Source: Dipteronia dyeriana
Taxonomy: Eukaryota > Streptophyta > Magnoliopsida > Sapindales > Sapindaceae
Direction of reading: 5' to 3'
Length of the DNA stretch: 64,000 bases
NCBI GenBank assembly: GCA_032871835.1
Contig: CM065300.1
Location: 64,925,192 to 64,989,191, forward strand
In this document: piece after piece, positions 36,214-47,535 of the stretch
How positions within the stretch are numbered: the first letter of the stretch is position 1
How the letters are laid out: each line of letters starts with the position of its first letter
Notes under the pieces: generated by a model
Told to the model about the DNA's origin: nothing
Seen by the model: the letters and a program-made list of their open reading frames with translations, nothing else
The model's database searches: none
Made by a program: the position numbers and the translations under genes

Positions 36214-37101
36214 AGCCCCGTTTGGTGCATGAGATATGATATGATATGATTATTTATATAAGATTTAAGATATGATTATTTATATAGGATATGATTGGAT
36301 ATGATTGAATAAGATATGATTGGAATAATTTGAATGCTATCATATGTTTGGTGCAATATAGGATATGATTAAAATTAGAGCAATCCTATGTTTGGTACAA
36401 CATATGATAGGATTAAAAAAATTATTAACAAAAGGTGAAAGGCAAACAAAACAACAAAAGCCCACTAGCACAAAGCAGGAACATAGCGATACAAAACAAA
36501 CAACAAAAAACTCCAGGCAACAGAACGCACTCAAAACAACAACACTATGACCCACGCCACCAAATCTATAATCTCAATTTCAATTTTTTAATTTCTTAAT
36601 GCTTCGCCTCTTCCTCTGCGTCCCTGATATTCAACCTTTGTGTTGTCTTCGTTTTCTTCCTTTGCTTACTTTGTGTTTCTTTTGGTTTTTTTTTCTTGGC
36701 TTCCTTTGCTTCCTAGATGTTCAAAAAAAAAAATTCCAATTGGTTTGAGATCCGGGTAATCTTCACGACTCCATTAGATCTAAACCATTTGATTTTTTTT
36801 CAATTATTTCATATCTTCAAACAAATTGAAAGAATATGAGAGAGAGGAAGATGGGACATATATCAAATCACTGATACTTGGAAGTCTTGAAGCAATATTT
36901 CTTCATCATCAACGTGAAAGTGTGTTTTTTCAAGAAAAGAAATGAACGAGGTGGGATTCAAATGAATCCCATAATTTTACGTGGGACTATTTTATCTCAT
37001 ATCGGTGGGATAAAATTGTAGACGGAATAAAATGAAATCCATCCTACCGCCATCCCATACATGGGAAATATACTATAATTTCCCATCTATCAAACGCTAC
37101 C
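36214..37101. mobile_element. PIF/Harbinger-like non-autonomous element 2
   Basis: TAA duplications at 36211-36213 and 37102-37104. The left end is AGCCCCGTTTGGTGCATGAG; the right end reverse complement is GGTAGCGTTTGATAGATGGG. Subterminal GATATGATTGGATATGATT words match the style of elements 16046-18099 and 59354-60349. No transposase. Confidence 0.75.
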
Positions 37102-37118
37102 TAAGTGGATTATTTTTA

Positions 37119-38830
37119 GGGTAAATATCATTTTAGTCCCTATGGTTGACCATATTATACATTTCGATCATCGTCGTTCCAGTATTGACCATGCAGGTTC
37201 TCATCATTCTCAATAATCCCTATTTTGATCCCTACCGTCCAATTCCGATAGAGGTTTTGAAAATTCCGTTAATGGTGTGAGGGTAAATTGGTAAAGATAC
37301 CTTGCATGTTTCTAGAAGGTTTTCTAACAAAGGTTAAAATGATAACTTGATAATTGAAAAAAAAAACTAATTAAAAATATATTTGTTAAAAATGAAAACT
37401 AAACCATAACCCTCAATTCCTCAAATCATCATCATCGACCATATCACTAACAATATCTTCATCACCACCAACATCATCTTTATCACCAGTCAAAAACAAA
37501 TCAAAGAAAGATCGAGAAAGAAGGAGAGAGAGATCGAGAAAGAAGAGATCGACGCTTGATCAGGCTTCCAGTCGTCGTCGCGCTTCCGATCTTTGTCATC
37601 ACTTCTGGTCACCTTTACCGTCGTCGCTGCTTTTGGTTTGAGTGTTGGTGGGTTTTGATCACCACCAACATCATCTTTATCACCAGTCAAAAACAAATCA
37701 AAGAGAGATCGAGAAAGAAGGAGAGACAGATCGAGAAAGAAAAGATCGATGCTTGATCGAGCTTCCAATCGTCGTCACGCTTTCGGTCTTTATCGTCGCT
37801 TCTGGTTGCCTTCACCGTCGTTGCTTCTGGTCACATTCGTCGTCGTCGCTGCTTCTGGTTTGAGTGTTGGTGGGTTCCGATCTGGTTGAGCCCACTATGT
37901 TCTCTCTCATCTCAATCTCTCACTCCGATCTAGTTGTATTTGTGCTTATTTGGGTGGATTCTGGGTTGGTCTGGGTTTCGGTTGGATTTGGGTTTAGTTG
38001 TGGTGGTGGTGGTGGTTGTTGGGTTTTTGTTTGGTTCTGGATGGAGATAAAGATGGTTTGGCCAGAGATATAGGTGGTTGTTTGTTGGGTGGTGAAAATT
38101 TTGGGTTTCTTTTTTCGGTGATGAAATAAATCTGGGTTTTTTTTTGTAGGTTTTAAGATTTATCGTTGTTTGTAAGATTTTTTTATGGGTTCGAGTTTGA
38201 GTTTTAACTGATTTTGTTTTGGGTTTGTATGAATGGATGATAGTGTTTGAGTGTTATTGTTTTTTTAAAAAAAAAAATTATTACGAGTCATTGTTTGATT
38301 TTCTGGGTTGGTGTTGATTGTATGGGTAATGGGTTTGATACGAAGAAATGAGCTAGGATTTTCGAAAAAAAATCCATGTTTTGTTTCTTTGATTTTTTTT
38401 TCTTATGTTGTTGATGATGATTGAAGGAGTGTGAGAAAGAGATTTCTGGAGATCTGAGAGGATTTGACAATCTAGGTTTTTATTTTGTTTTTTACTCAGC
38501 TTTTTTTCTTTTTGATTTGGTGAAGATGGACGGTGTGTTTGGTGGTGGCCTGATGGGTGATGAACTGATGGGTGGTGGTGGTGGTGGTGATGATGATGAA
38601 CTGGTGGGTGTTGGTGGTGGTGGTGAACATCATACAATTAGGGGGCAAAATTGTTCTTGCAAGCCCCTCAGACATTTAAGGGGCATAACAGTCATTTGAC
38701 CATTTGACCATGTCATGTGGTCTGATTTTAACGAAAAACGTAACATAAGGATTGAACGTGTCAATATTAAAACGATAAGGACTGAAATGGATAATATGGT
38801 AAACCATAGGGACTAAAATGATATTTACCC
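37119..38830. mobile_element. MULE-type non-autonomous element, 1.7 kb
   Basis: Exact 9-bp duplications TTATTTTTA (37110-37118 and 38831-38839), the size made by Mutator-like transposases. Long inverted ends start GGGTAAATATCATTTTAGTC on both sides and stay similar for about 60 bp or more. No MuDR transposase lies inside. The interior contains an approximately 200-bp tandem duplication and GGTGGTGGT-rich sequence; it might include captured host DNA. Confidence 0.92.
37461..37868. repeat. ~200-bp tandem duplication in the MULE
   Basis: ATCACCACCAACATCATCTT begins at 37461 and again at 37658. The CAAATCAAAG(A/G)(A/G)AGATCGAGAAAGA segment, the CGTCGTCGC-rich segment and GGTTTGAGTGTTGGTGGGTT follow in both copies. 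The offset grows from 197 to about 222 bp through small insertions in the second copy. Confidence 0.8.
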
Positions 38831-38839
38831 TTATTTTTA

Positions 38840-39630
38840 TCCTAACGCAATCTCAAAGAGAGTTGTTATCGCCCTTTCAGATGAGATCCATCATCCATCT
38901 CTGATAGAGTGACCGGAGTAGACTGGAGCAAACTGTCAATATATAAATTATTTTAGTCAAAAGCATCTCTTACTTAATAAACTAAAAAAATAAATAACAA
39001 TGTTAGTTTAGTAGTAGTTAAAAGTTGCTGATATTTGTAACTCTCATGGCAAAGCTACGGATGAGATCTTCATCTTCCTGAAATTGGAAATCGGTCTGGG
39101 TTCTCAATTTCAGTGGATTTTCCGATTTGGGTTTGTACAAATCCTTGATATTTGGCTCAAAATCAAAGGTATATTCAAGATTGACTTATTTATTTATTAT
39201 TATTATTTAATCCGGGATTATATGTAATCACCAACATCTATTTATAGGGTTTGTTGTCTTCTATACCAACTGTTTCTGATCTCTCTACTAAGAATTAGTT
39301 CTTGAAATTAGATTATTGAAATGCCAATTTGCAAGGAATCACTTCTGTGGAAATATGTAATCACCAACTATCTATAGAGTTTTTTGTCTGTTTCTGATGA
39401 TGACGAAAATTATATGATTTATTTTTTGGGGGTTTTGGAATTTGAGAATCAGAGTTCAAATTGTTAGAAAGTGATGTTCTTGTGATATGATATCTGGGTT
39501 TTGAAATCTAAGAAATTGTGATATGATATTACAGTTACGATTAAGAACAAGTGATTCTTTGGATAGTGTTGACTGTTGAGTGTTTTAGTGCAAAGCTTTG
39601 GCGGTCCATCTCTTCACGAGAGATGGAGGG
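38840..39630. other. Intergenic DNA, nothing recognised
   Basis: No supported gene or repeat ends. It lies between the MULE and the poly(A) end of the LINE fragment. Confidence 0.5.
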
Positions 39631-41213
39631 TTTTTTTTTTATAATTTTTTAATGGGAAAAAGTAAGCTGGAGACAACCAGCAAACAAACAAACAAACAAA
39701 ACAGAAAAGAAACGAGCAGGAAAACAACAAAATAAAAGAAGCCAGAGCAAACAGATCAAACAAAGCGCCTAAATAGGCAAATCCGCTCTAACTAACATTT
39801 CCACACAGCTCGGGACGTTTTCCATCCAGTAGGTGTCTTCGGAAATCTCCAAAGCAAACTTGGTGAGCCTTGCGCCACTCTATTAGTCTTCTTGTTAGTA
39901 TGGCTGAACTTCATTCATCTATTCTAGATAATAGAGAATCAATATCATTCATAATTGATCCAAACTCCGACTCTCTATAGTCACCGTTTATAATCCATTT
40001 AACCACATTTGCTTCATCCAACTCAAAAAGACAAGAGTCAAGCCACAATCACAACCGAAGAGGATACTTTTGAGCATAGTAGTGAATTTACCGGCTTTCA
40101 AATTTAAGTTAGCATTCATGATTTGAGCACAGGAAGCCATGACCTTTACTTTGTGGTCTCTTCCGGTCCGATTTCGGTTCCAAATACTCAATCAAACCCT
40201 ACACAACCCTACACCTGAAGTACCTAACCAAACCCTACACCTGAAGTACCCAAAATCCCAAAATCCCTACACTTGCTCACCCACGTTACCTAACCCAAAT
40301 CCCCAATCCCTAATCACCTTCATTAGTTCATTAGTTCATTAGTTCAAACATACACACACCACCACCACAAACCCAAAATCATACACACACACACACATCA
40401 GTACACCACCAATCAAACCAGTCAAAACTCAAACACACACACACACCACCACAAACCAAAATCCACCATCACCTAAACTCAATCACACACATCCACCGAC
40501 CGGCGACCACCATCAACCACCCTCAATCTCATCTCTCTCTCGTTCGATTCAAGCAAGAAGAAGAAGAAAAAAAAAACCGAGGAAGAAGAAGAAGGAAGAA
40601 GAAAAGAGAAAGAAGAAAGAAGGAAGAAGAAAAGAGAAAGAAGAAAGAAGAAAGAAGAAAGAAGAAAATGATGATCGATCCAAGCCTCCAAGGGAAGCTG
40701 ATGATGGCTGAACTGCCAAAAGAAAAAGATGGTGGAGCGATGGTGAACGGGTCATGGGTGGTTTCACTGATTTGTGATAAGGGGTGGGCGTTCTCGGGTT
40801 CGGGTTGGGTTGTGTTGAAATTTTTCCAACTCGATCATATTTCGGGTTAGGGAAATTCAACCCAACCCAACCCAACCCAACCCAATATTTATTGGGTTGG
40901 GTCAATCGGGTTAGGCATTCATAAAATAAATCAATTCCGTACGTATTACATCACACATCTATAGGAATCATAGTTTTAAAACTCGAAAGGCGGTGCGAGG
41001 CGGGAAGGCCTTCGTGAGGCGAGGCGGTTGCCTTAAGGCGATCGAGGTGGCAGCATCAGTCGGAAAATGGGAAAATAATTTTAAAAAAATTAAAAAAAAA
41101 AGTTAAAAATTAAAAAAGTAGAAAATATTCCATAAAATTCATAATAAGTCATATTCAATCTCAAACAAATTAAACATTACTAAAAACAACGTCCTCTTAA
41201 TAAGAAATGACCA

Positions 41214-43781
41214 CTATATATCCAATGTATCCCATAAACTATCATTAGTGTCAAGCGGTTTGAAATGTGGATCAAAAGAGTAATCTCCTCCATCATCATC
41301 ATCATCATCTGAAATATCTAGAGAGTTGTTCCGGTTTGAAATGTCCTCCCACCCATCTTCATCCACCCGTTGCAAAGCCTTTCGTTTATCTATAAGGAAA
41401 TATAAAGTAATATTTTAATTAAATATATCATTTTATCTAAGTAAAAATTATTAAATTTAATTGGAGAATTACTTACTTGTATTTCTCTTTCTCTTTCCAG
41501 GAACTTGTTGGCTTCCACTCGGTTGACTCATATCCACATCCGCGGATGGAACATCTTCCGTAACCAACCACTCATCATCCGAAGGCACATCTTCACTAAC
41601 CAATGGATCCTCATCATCCTTTAGTGTCTGTCTCTTAATGAATTTGTGCTGCAACCTTCTATTGTACATTATTTACACTAAGGAATTCAACTTTGTTGTC
41701 TTCAATCGATTCCACTTCTTTGTATGAATCTACAAATTTTTTGTATGGAATTGTTAATTAAGTAATACTAAATAAATTTATATTTAGTATTTAGAATTCT
41801 AAGTAAACACAAACCAAACTAAATGTACTCCAATTCCTCTCACAAGCCGAGGATGAGCAAGTGAGACTTAAAACTTTCACAGCAAAACCCATAAGTTCTG
41901 TAGCATCGTCTCCATATGTAGTCCACCAATCGGCTACAATGAGAATAAAAAACATTGATTAGTTAAGACATTACTATAAATTTCATATAGAAATTGATAA
42001 ATGTAAACAATAGCTTTACGCTTTTACATACAAGGGCTAAGTTTGTTAATGATAGTTTGTTAACGTCCATAGGCAAACAACCCTTTCTTATTCTGAAAGA
42101 GTTGAAGTTGGATATTAGCCTGTAATCTGTCCTCCTCATTAGGAATAAGTTTTTTCATGCACACTATCAACCCAATCTTTATCTCTCGATGAGTGGAAAA
42201 ATTATCTGAATATTGGAATCGGGGATTCAAGTAGTATGCAGCTGCGTGTAAATGCCGGTGCAATTGAAACTCCCACTTATCATCAATTATTTTCCAAATT
42301 TCCTTGTATGCTCCTTCCTCATTTCCCAAATTTGCGGTTATCTCCTCCTTAGCATTGTCAATTGAACCATAAATGAACCTCATACCAGGCAATTTTTCAG
42401 AATCTGTCATCCTCAACACATTTACTAGCGGTCTAGTTGTCTTTAATGCATAAGATATGCTACTCCAAAAACTGCCGTCCCTCAAGATAATCTTCTTGAT
42501 TTCCCTTCCGTCGGCCTTTTTTGCCCAACTACAATCATCCCATTCCTTAGAAGTAAACATTTGCTCCAAAGGTTGCTTCAGACTTAACATTCTATCTAAT
42601 GTCAAGTATGCAGTAGCAAATCGTGTAGGAGCGGCACGAACCAACTCTTTTTTTGTGTGCTTCCTCATTAAAGCTAACACCCGTCCATGATTGTATATGA
42701 AGTTACTCACCTACAATCATAAAAACATTAAGTTATTAATAGATTTTAATGATTTATACTAAATAAGTAAATATTAGAGCATTTATTTAATTATTATTAC
42801 CTTTTTCGCTTTCCTTAGAGCATTTTCATGTTGAGGAAGAGATCCGATTTTCTCAAGGATTAGATCAATACAATGAGCAGCGCATGGCGTCCACCATAGT
42901 CATGTCCTCTTCTTCATCAACATTTCACCCGCTTTCTTGTAGTTTGATGCATTATCCGTCACCACCTGAATCACAAGGTCTTCACCAACTTCTTCAACCA
43001 CTGAATCCAGTAGCTCAAACAATAATGTAGCATCTTTAACTACATCACTAGCATCAACTGACTTTAAAAACACCGTGCCATAAGGATTGTTTACGAGGAA
43101 GTTTAACAACTGCCTTCCTCTCATATCCTTCCACCCATCCGACATAATGGACACCCCTGTTTGAATCCATGTTTTCTTTACTTCGGCAACAATTGATTGT
43201 GTATTTGCTTCTTCTGCCATCAAGAATGTTATGCTCAACTCATGTGCGGTTGGCCCTTTCAAACCACGTCCGTAATTCCCAACCGAACGCAACATATTGG
43301 TGAATGATGGACTATTAGCGACATTGAAGGATAGTCCATTCTCATAGAAGAATCTGGCTATGTCCATACAAGTATTTTCACGTGCATCCATGTCAAGTCC
43401 TTGTTTGTTTCCCTCCACATCGTCCACCGTATCCTTTTCAAGGAATCTATCCATCGGTCCTCTGATCCCTCTTTGAGTAACACTACCCGAGCTTGAACCT
43501 TTTTTACTGTTGAGGGTGACACTTGTCGATCATTTCTTCACGTGTCAATTGTGCCCTTTTTTTCACACTATCATTTTTGTCCAAATAAGTTTTTATTTCA
43601 TCTCTCACCGTCGGGGTGACTTTTGCACACGGGGCAGCATTACCGTGAGTACCCGCAAGGTGTTCTTTCATCCGATACACACCTCCCTTCAAAATTTGCA
43701 TTTGAGGTACTTGTATCCCTTTTGTCCATCCATTTCAACCTCAACTCCATACTTCCATGCCGGATCTTTTCGATTCGACAT
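41214..43781 (-). pseudogene. hAT transposase gene, DUF659 class, lightly damaged
   Basis: Minus strand. A start MSNRKDPAWKYGVEVEMDGQ at 43781 leads into a BED-type finger (HLAGTHGN near 43650). DUF659 follows at 43454-42900 (VKKTWIQTGVSIMSDGWKD, LVIQVVTDNASNYKKAGEML) and continues LWWTPCAAHCIDLILEKIG (42895-42840). After an intron comes 42710-42060 (VRAAPTRFATAYLTLDRML, HAAAYYLNPRFQYS). The dimerisation domain lies in an exon near 41940-41830 (ADWWTTYGDDATELMGFAVK, SSACERNWS). An acidic C-terminus ends LWDTLDI at 41214. Damage is small: a frameshift near 43500 and a TGA at about 42899. Intron positions are inferred from GT-AG context. Confidence 0.85.
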
Positions 43782-43846
43782 CTCCAATACAAGTCTATAA
43801 CAAAATAGCAAACAAAAAATTCAACAATATTGTCATACAAAACAGG

Positions 43847-43868
43847 GGTTTAGGGTTTAGGGTTTAGA
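43847..43868. repeat. Telomere-like (TTTAGGG)3 tract
   Basis: Three heptamer units lie just 5' of the transposase start of the inner hAT. This may be a plant telo-box-like promoter motif or chance slippage. Confidence 0.6.
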
Positions 43869-44752
43869 GTTATATATATATATATAATGCACTGGTTACT
43901 CGGCAAAATCAATATATATTTGAAATAGATAAGGCAAAAAAATGTTGAAAAGTCAACAAAATGATACATAAGACAACATATATATTTACACCACTGATTG
44001 CTCGGGCAATATCAAAGTATATATGAAATAGATAAGGCAAAAAAAATGGTGAAAAGTCAAACATGCAGAAAAAAATGATATATTAATATAATATATATAT
44101 AAACAGAAACAGAGCTGTTTCACTGTCAAGGTAGAGCAAAAATGAAAGAAAAAAATAGAGACAGAGATTGTGCGATGGAGAAGAAGAGAGAAGAAAAAAG
44201 AAGAGCAAAAATAAAAAGAAGAGAATCGAAAATTAAAAAGAACATATTCGAAGAAGAGAAACTTACCGGAATAAGTCGACAAGGAGGAGCTGGAGGAGAC
44301 AAACGACTGAAGACAACTGTCGAAGCTGAGAAGTCGCCGCCGAAGAGGAGTCGTTGCCGTAGAGAAGTCGTTGATGAGGAGAAGATGTCGCCGATGATGG
44401 AGGAGACTGAAGAGTGAAGGGTTTGTGCAATTTAGGGCTTCAAAGTTAATTTAATCGATAATTTTGGTTGGTAAAATTGATTTGGGTATTTTTTTTTGCT
44501 GGGTTTCATGAAACGCACCGTTTCAACCTTTTGTTTTGTTTTTTTTTTTTTCAATTTCGCCTCATAGCACAACGCGGCCGAACCGAATTGAGGCGGCCAG
44601 AGGCGGTAGCCTCAGTGCGAAGGAGGCGGGATTTATTGCCAAAAATGGTGGTGCAGTCGCCTTGGTGCGAAATTGACAAGAGGCAAGCTGAGGCGGCCAT
44701 CTCGATTCGAATTTTAAAACTATGATAGGAATATTATATATTATATCTATCA

Positions 44753-44814
44753 ATTATAACAACTTACATCACATATTAGTAAAAAATTTAATATGTGATG
44801 TAAGTTGTTATAAT
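44753..44814. repeat. Perfect 26-bp inverted repeat, 10-nt loop
   Basis: The arms at 44753-44778 and 44789-44814 are exact reverse complements around AACAACTTACATCACATATT, with a 10-nt AT-rich spacer. It lies in the middle hAT element, just right of the inner hAT. It may be an internal part of that element or a tiny foldback. Confidence 0.9.
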
Positions 44815-47165
44815 TCTAATAGGCCCGTTTTAATTCATAAAAATGACCCAAGCAAAAGAGGCCCTTTATAATTCATAAAACTAAATTTTAAGTAAAATGG
44901 GTAATAGGTCCAAAATAAAATATAAAAGAGGCCCAAGAAACAATCAATTATAATTCTTAAAACAATAATTTTAAAAACAACTTTTGGTCAAAAGCCAGAC
45001 AATGGCCATAGCGTGTTCTCCCACGCATGCAAACATATGACTTTGATGATGGAGCTGGCGCGTGTGTCACACACGCCACTCGTCTTCTTCCTCAAGATGG
45101 TCCATTTCTGTGCAAATGGGTACTCAGACCATATCCGACCAAATTATAGCCATTATGAAACTAAACAAGCTCGAAAATTACATTTTCGTGAACACCAACA
45201 ACTCTAAAACACAGATCTAAAGAGATATAAGCAAAATAAATACAAAACCGAAAATGGGTTTCTTAAGAGTTCATTCGAAAATAGCTTGGGTAAAGATCTG
45301 GAAAACAAAGCTTGAGTAAAGATCTGGAAAACAAAACAAAAAGCAATACACAAACAAAGAAACATTTGATGTAAAGGGTCAATAAAAGATAAACCAATTA
45401 AAGAGCAATATGATCCAATGATTGTTAGTCATAAAAGTAAATGTCACTTTAATTATTTCCTATTGTAGCCAAATCAAATGCAATAATAATTGAAGTGAAG
45501 AAGAAGAACTCGGTGCTCAAAATCACAAGCAAGAACAGAAGTCAAAAGAAAACAACATAACATTAAAATTGTTATAAAAAGAAAAGAATTGAAAATGATA
45601 TTTTAAAAGTATACAACCCAGCATTGACACGAAGAGAACGCAACCCAGCTAGAGCTTGCTTTTTAAGGTTATATATAAGATTTGCGTCTTTCTTTCCTTG
45701 ATGTATCCAATTCCAGTCCCGTCGTCGATCGCACCTTGATGAGGATGGCAGTGCCGGCGAGAGAAATGTCGTGAAATGGCTTCGAAGAAAAGAGAGTGAC
45801 AGATCGATAGTTGAACGGCTGTGTAGTGTGAAATGGCGTTGAATTGAGAGAGCGAGGGTTTCAGAGAGAGAAAAGAAACGAAATGAAAACCCTATTTATT
45901 TTATGCATATATGTCGGGTCGGGTCTCGGGTTCACTAAAAACCCCGACCCAACCCAACATAAAATCGGGTTATACAATTTTAAACTGATTATACACATTT
46001 TTAGTAGCTAACCCAACCTATCCCTTCATTTTCGGGTCGGGTCGGGTCGGGTCGGCCTAGAAGTGCCCACCCCTAATTTGTGATTTTCCGCTTGATTTGT
46101 ATGTGAGTATGAGAGGGAGAGAGAGAGGTAAAGGTGAGGATGTGAAAATGGTGAAATGAAAAAGATCAGAAAAGATTAGATCTAACTTAAAAAAACTATT
46201 TTTTTTTTATAAAGGTTGGAACCGCCGATTTAAACTAAAACCGAACTGTCGGTTCCAGTCCGGTTTGGATCGGGCGATTCCTAAAAAAAAGAACCGGAAC
46301 CGTCCTAATACCGGTTCCGGTTTCGGTTTCAGTTCCGATTCTGGTTCAGTTTCATAACTGAAACCAAACAAATCGGCTCTGGTTCCGGTTTTTATGGTTT
46401 GGTTCCAGTTCGGTTCGTTGGTTCAAACCGAACCGATGTCATGTCTACTTTGATGATGACTCCAAAACCGACCTGCTTCTTGATTCTGTTATAGGACGCA
46501 TCACAGTTGGCCTTGCCCTTGTATATCCCCTCATTTGGAGGATTATATTTATGATACAGCTGCTCCTCTTTCACCACAGGTCTTTGGTAATTGCAGGCAT
46601 TAGAAGTTTTGGAATCGTTCAAGAACTCCTCACTCCAATTAATAACATCCCGCCAGCTAAAGTCACGAGAGCCATGGATCAAAGAATTTCGTCCATTCCA
46701 AATTCTCCACACCACCACACAAAAAAGCTCAATCTCCACTAGACTCTTGTTAGCCATACACACCTGCAGCAATTGCCTCTGAGTTTCCCTTTATTGCTGA
46801 TCAATTCCTCCTTAATAATTTTCAATCTCTTACAATCCCAGAGAGCATGCAAAGTGTTCTCGTTTGAAATTTTAATCTTCAATCTCTTACAATCTCAGAG
46901 AGCATGCAAAGTGGTATTTTTTGAAATTTTACAGGCATCACAGATGTCAGAGACCTTGATTCCTCTTCTGGCAATGCTTGCTTTGATGGGGATTCAATCA
47001 TGGCAAGCTTTCTACACCAGGATCTTGACATTTAAGGGGATTTTGAGTTTCCAGAAAAAGGACCATCAAGGAAAAGTGGGATTAGAGATAGAGGGTTTCA
47101 TTCTATCCTCAATGTTGTTGGCAAGCCGGTAGCCACCACTTACTTCATAATGCCACAGAATGAAC

Positions 47166-47384
47166 CAGGCTGATTTTTTTTTTTTGTTGTAAAATTGATG
47201 ATGATGAGTTGCCTCATGACTGATGTTTGTTTTGTTTGATTTTGTTTGATGATTTTTTTTTTCTAGATGAATGAGGAAGACGAAATTTTTATTTTTATTT
47301 TTTATTTTAAGATGGGTGTGGATGATGAATATTTTTATTTATTTTAAAAAATAAAAATAAAGGATATTTTAGTCATTTTGCACT
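47166..47384. other. Unassigned, T-rich
   Basis: Poly-T and GATGATGA-type sequence between the LINE fragment and a MITE-family end; possibly the left part of that MITE. No gene. Confidence 0.4.
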
Positions 47385-47535
47385 TTAACCATCGAAAGTT
47401 AGGAATAACGGTAGAAAATTAACATGTACGATATTTTTCAAAGGTCAGGTAATGTTTGTGTCAATAGGCTCGAAACTGCAATATGCATGTAATTATGCTA
47501 AATATTTGAGTGTTTGTGCAACTAACCATTTTTAA
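47385..47535 (-). repeat. MITE-family end, inverted relative to 18910-19047
   Basis: Reverse-complement similarity to 18910-19047, including AATTAACATGTACGATATTTTTCAAAGG against its counterpart, TTGTGTCAATA, and CATGTAATTATGCTAAAT. It includes the likely outer end near 47530 (TTGTGCAACTAACCATT). Confidence 0.6.

Larger units (their letters stand above)
40969..44724 (-). mobile_element. Inner hAT element with DUF659-type transposase
   Basis: Exact 8-bp duplications ATAGGAAT (40961-40968 and 44725-44732). The terminal inverted repeats are CATAGTTTTAAAACTCG and CATAGTTTTAAAATTCG, one mismatch in 17. Subterminal GGCGGTGCGAGGCGGGAAGG and GAGGCGGCCAGAGGCGG words lie at both ends. It carries a nearly complete multi-exon transposase gene. 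Being innermost with perfect flanks, it is the youngest of the nest. A deletion derivative of the family lies at about 56621-57186. Confidence 0.93.
40778..46075. mobile_element. Middle hAT element of the nest
   Basis: Exact 8-bp duplications ATTTGTGA (40770-40777 and 46076-46083). The ends are inverted: TAAGGGGTGGGCGTTC and (reverse complement) TAGGGGTGGGCACTTC. Subterminal CAACCCAACC arrays lie on the left (40858-40885) and GGGTCGGGTC arrays on the right (45920-46055). The interior (44733-45900) has no transposase. It is inside 40157-46447 and contains 40969-44724. Confidence 0.9.
40157..46447. mobile_element. Outer hAT element of a triple nest
   Basis: It interrupts the RNase H-like coding sequence. 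Flanks are CTTTGTGG (40149-40156) and CTTTGATG (46448-46455), 6 of 8 matching, with TACTTTG shared exactly. The right subterminal region (46210-46440) repeats GGTTCCGGTTTC and AACCGAACC words. The left side has a GGTCCGATTTCGGTTCC stretch, CA-rich and GAA-rich microsatellites (40350-40450, 40555-40668). Own sequence is about 1 kb; no transposase of its own is visible. Confidence 0.6.
39631..47165 (-). pseudogene. LINE fragment: RT C-terminus, zf-RVT, RNase H-like; split by hAT nest
   Basis: Minus strand. The 5' part (47165-46450) shows the end of a non-LTR reverse transcriptase with its zf-RVT region (RRGIKVSDICDACKIS near 46985-46935, TLHALWDCKRLKI near 46855) and the start of an RNase H-like domain (ANCDASYNRIKKQVGFGVII near 46510-46452). 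The domain continues at 40148-39769 (KVMASCAQIMNANLNLKAGKF, EISEDTYWMENVPSCVEML) to a stop at 39769-39771. An A-rich tail on the minus strand (39632-39650) fits a LINE 3' end. The two halves are in register once the hAT insertion at 40157-46447 is discounted. A 57-bp tandem duplication (about 46830-46940) and several stops make it non-functional. A host RNase H-like gene of the same family is the alternative. Confidence 0.8.

Noticed and set aside
37490..38699. Several open frames in both strands with Ser/Asp/Arg or Gly/His runs
   Set aside because: They are low-complexity translations of tandem duplication and GGTGGT repeats inside the MULE-type element, with no supported gene.
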